Source of the DNA: Embiotoca jacksoni
Taxonomy: Eukaryota > Chordata > Actinopteri > Embiotocidae
Length of the DNA stretch: 64,000 bases
Direction of reading: 5' to 3'
NCBI GenBank assembly: GCA_022577435.1
Contig: JAKOON010000013.1
Location: 4,685,001-4,749,000, forward strand
Within the stretch, counting starts at the first letter, position 1, and the number at the start of each line of letters is the position of its first letter. The position numbers and the translations under genes were made by a program. Of this stretch, positions 56,690-62,600 are shown piece by piece. The notes under the pieces are model-generated. The model did no database searches. It worked only from the letters and a program-made list of their open reading frames with translations, and was not told the origin of the DNA.

Positions 56690-59600
56690 GTCAGCGTGCT
56701 GCATTTCAGATCTTATTCTGCTGACATGGACTCGCCTCGCTACGATCTGTTGTGTACACTTATCACTGTTGCTGTTGCACACAGCAGCTCTGCATGCCTC
56801 TCTACCGTTGCACTCGGCTCAGCAAACGAAGTGCATACAGACAGTCAGTTATTGCTAAAGTTTATCTGGCCAAGACAGGCCAGGATGAGCCAGGATGCAA
56901 AGCCGTGCAGCTGCCATCCTTATGCACTTTGATAGACATCAAACATACTGTATGCCTGCATGTGGCTTGAGTTCTTAAAGGCTTGAACTTGTGTGCTATG
57001 AGATTCATTTAATATTGAATACTGAGTTCGTTGTAATTTTGATCATGATCTCGCCAAAAAGATAAATTCTCTGCCATCTTTCCATGCTTACTGTTTGAGT
57101 TGAGCCTCCGTCTTTATGAGTCTGTTAGATTAAGTCCCCGTGAACAAGTTAAGTCCAGTTCAGACCAAAGATTTGTGAAGAAGTTGCAGCAGTGTGACCT
57201 GGCCCATCTCACCTTGACTCAAACCAGCTGAGTCAGGTTGCAAATTGGCAGTTTTAAAATATAAGGCACCTCTTTCAACAGCCAATCAGCTCGCAGCAAA
57301 GTGAGGCAACACCAACTCCTCTGAATAACAGAACTGCTCCTGAAAAAGATGAGCGAAACTGACAAAACAGAGCAGATCTCTTGTCTCAGTTTCGCAGCTT
57401 TCTTTTGCATAAACATTGTGGATATTTCGTTAAAACACATTTGGGAGGCACCAAGTTCTTGACCATGAAGTTTTTTTCTTTGTTTGTTTTGGTTTTGCAT
57501 ATTTTAAGACATTTTAAATTATATCCAGCTATTAAAAACCCTACAAAGCTGGGAGAGAGTTGTTGATACAAACCGGCAGCTTTAAGGATACAGCAGACTG
57601 GTGAATTGTAATTAGCTGCACGTTTCAGATCATCTTGTAGCAAATCTTTGGTCTTAACTGTCCCTAAATTATATTTTATAAACCCTTTTAACCCCCCAGT
57701 TTGTATCTCCTTCATGTCTTAGAGGATACAAAATCTCTCTGGCAAAAACAGTACATGGATTTAAAAAAAAAAAAAAAAAAAACCAACATTATTTGGCTGT
57801 AAAATTTGGGCCACGACTTGAGGTGAGATAAGAGGTAGAAAAATATCTAATTGTAGTACTTCATCTCGCCATCCGTCCATTCAGCCATGAACGACCTGCT
57901 GCAGACCATGGCGATGGCGGCCAGTCCCGGGGCTCAGTGGGCCGGCAGCTCAGAGAACCTGGACGGGCCTGAAGGCGGAGACGGCGGCATGACGGGCAGC
58001 AGCAGGCGCAGCGGGCAGCGCATGAAGGAGCTCGCCTTCTCCACCAACGCCATCGACTGCACCGCCCTCACCCTGCCCACTGCAGGACGCAGCAGGGCCA
58101 AGCTCCGGCTGCAGGTCAAAGGTCAGGATGCTCCTTTTTTTATTCTCTAATGACTTCCTTTTTTGTTTGGTGTTTTCTGACCGTGTTTTAGAATATTAAA
58201 ATTTTGTAGACTAGAGGTGAAAAAAGCAGCTCTTGAATTGCTCTCCTCTATATCTCAACAGATAATGCCTCCTGCGAGGACGTTGCCGGCTCCTCAGAGG
58301 ACCCCAAGAGTCATGGTAAGACTGGACACCAGCGTAAAACTGCAGACGTGTCAAATTAAAAGAAAGAGTGTTTTTAGTTGCTTGTAGGGCTAGCAGGGAA
58401 TCTGAAGTCCCTTCAAATGAGGAATGAGACTGAACAGACCCCCAAAAAGCAGGTCATGTCCTCCGAAGTGCTTCTGCTAATCTTTGGGCTGCTTTTCGAT
58501 TAAGCCTCATCTACGGTCGCAATTTTATTTGAGAGCAAAAAAGAGAGAGATCAGTAGGATTGACTCTAATTCGGGCGTTAGGCTGTTATCCAGGGCGGTT
58601 AATCTGCAGATAGGCAACTCTTCATCAGTCCTGTGCCACTCCAATGTAGATTACCCAGTTGTTAAAACAGCCACCAAACTGCTGGCACACATTTCTATCA
58701 CTTAAGTTCAGTCTACACCGTGTTGCAATTAGTTTTTTCTGTCCTTTGAATTAATTTTGAAAAATGCATTTTGTATATTTTGGTTTTCACAGTTGGATTA
58801 TTCTTACGCAGTCTAATGGACACAACTGACCTTTTAATGACCCTTTGTTGGACCAAATGGTCATTAGACTGCTTCTCCAGAGATCCCATAATGCGCATTG
58901 CTATGAGACCCAGTTCATCTTTAATGGCTGAAGGAAACTCGCACACCGGACGTGACTTATAATGTATCGGCTATGAGGTCATCTTTTTGAGACGTTATTA
59001 TGAGTAAAGTCATTAATGGTAGTTTGACGTTTTTAGTTTGTCGTGTCATCATCTTGGTGTGTTGCGTTGTGTATGTACTGTATGTGTGTGTGTGTGTGTG
59101 TGTGTCTTATCAGGCCTGCAGGTGTATAGCAGTGCTCTGGCTTTGTGTCCTTCTCCTGTTGAGCTCAGCGCTATGTGCAGAGTGCCCTGTAACATCTGTA
59201 GTAAGTGAATATTACTCGGCACTGAAGAGCACTCGGGGGGGGGGGGGGGGGGGGGGGCACAGACAATGGGCTGTTTTTGTCTCTTTTTTTTTTTTCTTAG
59301 ACATAATAACATCTCTATTCAGTAGTTTGGTGTCACCCACGTCCTGAAACCCAGATGGAAATGATTTCACGGTCACCTGCTTCCATATCAAACTGTCCCT
59401 GTGACCACAGGAAAGACCAAGGTCACATTGTCATCACTTCTGTCCTTTCCTCATCTTCCTCTTCGGTTCCGCTTTCTCATCCCCCTCCTCACTTTCACTC
59501 AAAGCCTCCCACTTCTTCTTTTATTACTGATTGACTCCCACTCTGTCGTCCTCTGTTTTTCACTACCCCCGTTTCCCTGAAGTGGACTTGTATTTATGTG

Positions 59601-62600
59601 TCCCTGCCCTCTCTGTCAGTAGTTCCTTTGTTTATTGAATGGCCATATTGGGGCTGCAGCCTGGCACCGAGCCACCCTTCCTGTCCCTCTGCCTGGCATG
59701 TGCCATCTGCTGCCTCAGCGGGAGACGTTCTGTCAGACTGTTAGCGTGCGCCTACGTGTTACTCCCCGTGTTAGTGCATGATGCCGCGGATATAAATCCT
59801 AACTGTACGTGTTTGTGTGCGTCTTCCCTCTTGTCCCTTCCCCAGCCTCCAGACCCACCAGTCTCCATAGCAACAGGACCATCAGTAGTAACAGTAACAA
59901 TAACTCCCACCTCATCTCTCCTCTGGAGGTCAAAGGTACGCTCCTCCTTCCTCTAACCCTCTTCCTCAACCTCTCCTCCTGTCCACTAATAGTTGAGTCT
60001 TCCTCTTCTGCTGTTTTTTTTCTTTTCATGTTTTTACTCAAACCTACTTTAAAGATGTAGTCAACATCCCGTGAACATTGGATCAAGTCAGTCTGTCCTG
60101 ATTTAATGGTTAAAGATGACCATTTTCTTTTCTTTATGGAAGTTTCTCTTTACTTTGCTGCAAGTGATTTATTTAGCAAATCCGAGTAGGACAGATACAA
60201 TTTTACAACACAATAGCATAAAAAAGATAAATTAATTAATATTCGATATAAGTTTTGATTTATTTTCAACTCGCAGCTTATTGTAATTTCATTACATTCT
60301 TCTCCTTTCTTTGATTTTCAAGCATCAGTAATGGAGGAACAGAATAAATGTGAACAGATCTCACGTGCAAATGCAAATAACTAAGTAATAATATCACAGC
60401 ATTCTGCTTTACAGTTCCCTTTCTGAAAATGTGGGGATGTTTAATCAATACTAATCCTAGCAGTGAATGATAGCAGTCAACACAGTTCATCGATTACTTT
60501 CCCCATCATCTAATCTCCGCTCCCCCCTCCGCCTCCCGCAGGCACGTTGAACGGCAGCCTCAGCAGGCCTCACAGCGAGAGCAGCGGCGAGTTCAGCCTG
60601 AGTCTGGACCAGGAGGTGTGGTCGAGCAGCGGCAGCAGCCCCGTGCAGCAGCCCATGTCCTCGCGCTCCTCCCACCAGAGCCCCCTGCAGCTGCGCCGGT
60701 CCCTCGACCCGTCCAGCGCCGCGGGCAGCCCCGGCCAGACCCAGACCCAGATCAGGAAGACGGGCTCCCCGAGCAATGAGGTGCTTTCCCTGCAGCAGTT
60801 CCTGGACGAGGGTATCGATCCTGCAGAGGTGAAGCCTCGTTGTAAACCTGCAGAAGTAGAAGTAGATCAAGATTCTGTGGAAAGCTGAAGTTCAGGATAC
60901 ATTTTTAGCAACAATTCATCTGCTGATCGTGTTCTTAATTCATCATCTTATCTGTAAAGTGCAGCAGTATTGACATAATTTCTCAGAGCTCATGATGATG
61001 TCTTCGTCTCCTTTCTTTTGACCAACAGTCTAAAAATCAAAAAAATATATTTTGTAAATTAACTCGTACTACAGAAATCTTTGGCCGTTTTGTGAAAAGA
61101 AAGTTACTGGAATGCTTTTTATGAGTTTTATGCTGATTAGTTTTCACTCAGTCAACTAATTCAAAACGTAATCGTGGACTAATTCATTTTCAAGACATGA
61201 CGGGGTGTTAAACATGATCAGACCAACAACATAAAGGATTGGAAGATGGTTTTAACAGTTCTGTTCTTGATGCTGTTTCTTTGTTTTGTTTGCTCTGTAG
61301 TCTGGCAGTCAGGAGAACCTCACTGTCGACTCTCCTCGCCTCTCCACCTCCTCTGAGCATGTGCAGAAAGAGCGCACCTTAACAAAGGGGCGGGGCATAT
61401 TACGCTCGTCCAGCGGGAGAGCAGCACCAGTCAGCATTGACCGGCCCCCGCGATCCTGTGGACAACCGGGGCGCCCCACCCTGCGGAAGGCCGAGAGCAC
61501 CCGCGTGAGAGGCTCCGCCCCCATCCGCTCCAGCCTGTCCATGCAGGGCAAAGCCACGTCGGTCTCAGACCGCCTGGACTCCGCCTCCTCTACGCTGCCC
61601 CGGGCCAGCAGCGTCATCTCCACCGCCGAGGGAACCACACGGCGCACCAGCATCCACGACATGCTGTCCAAGGACCAGCGGCAGCCCGTGTCCGTCGACA
61701 CTCATCCTCCTGTGGCTTCCACCAAGGCCGGGCTGCGCTCCCAGCCTACACCCAGTGAGTACCACCCCACCAGCACCAACCGAAAGGGACCCCTTACCAC
61801 CGTCACCTCCCCTCTGCCCAAGTCACTCAGCTTACCTTGCCATAGCTTGGAGGACCCCGACCTCTCCACCCTCGAGTCTTTCCTCGGCCCTTCCTTCACT
61901 GTAGAGTCGGTGTTCATGGACTCCATCTTTAGTGAGCCAGCAGACAAAAACCTCCCCTTCCTGTCTCTCAACCCCACCCTAGTTAGCAACATCAGCGGGC
62001 CCCCTGTCACAAGTAAGCCTCCCCCTCCTCCTCCTCCTGTGCCCAACCACATTTCCACCCAAAACCAGACCCCCCCTCACAGCCAGTCGAACGGCCAGAG
62101 CCGGTCCAGCTCAGCCAGCGAGGATGTTGAGCCCAGTAATCTGAACCCAGAGGACAACCAGTCTCTGTGGTACGAGTACGGGTGTGTGTGAGTGACGGGG
62201 GGGGTGGGAGGTTTCTGGCTTACTAACAACGGGACACTGAACGGATGGATAAAAACCAAACCCTTCACCTCTGCATGTGTTTATCAGAGCCCTATATGTC
62301 TCTGTGGTGCATTTGGGTCGTTCTTTTCTGTTTGCTGTGGTGCTGACTGATATTTTGTTTGGTTTTTTATTTTACTTTTTTCCTCTTCTGTTATGTGAGG
62401 TGGGACTTTGACAAATCCTCCGTCCATATTATTGTTTCCTCATCAAATCTGTTTCACTAGCTAACACTATACTATTATCTGCTCCAGTTGGGTTTATACA
62501 TCGCACGCGAGTATTTCTGCAACGAGGAAAAATATATATTCATATATTGGAGATTCATCAAAAATGTTATTTCATATGATGCCAAAAACACACCGAGTCA

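Noticed and set aside
56632..56760. Acceptor-like (CT)n-TTCTGTCAG in intron 30 suggesting another exon
   Set aside because: No in-phase exon with a convincing donor or family similarity follows.
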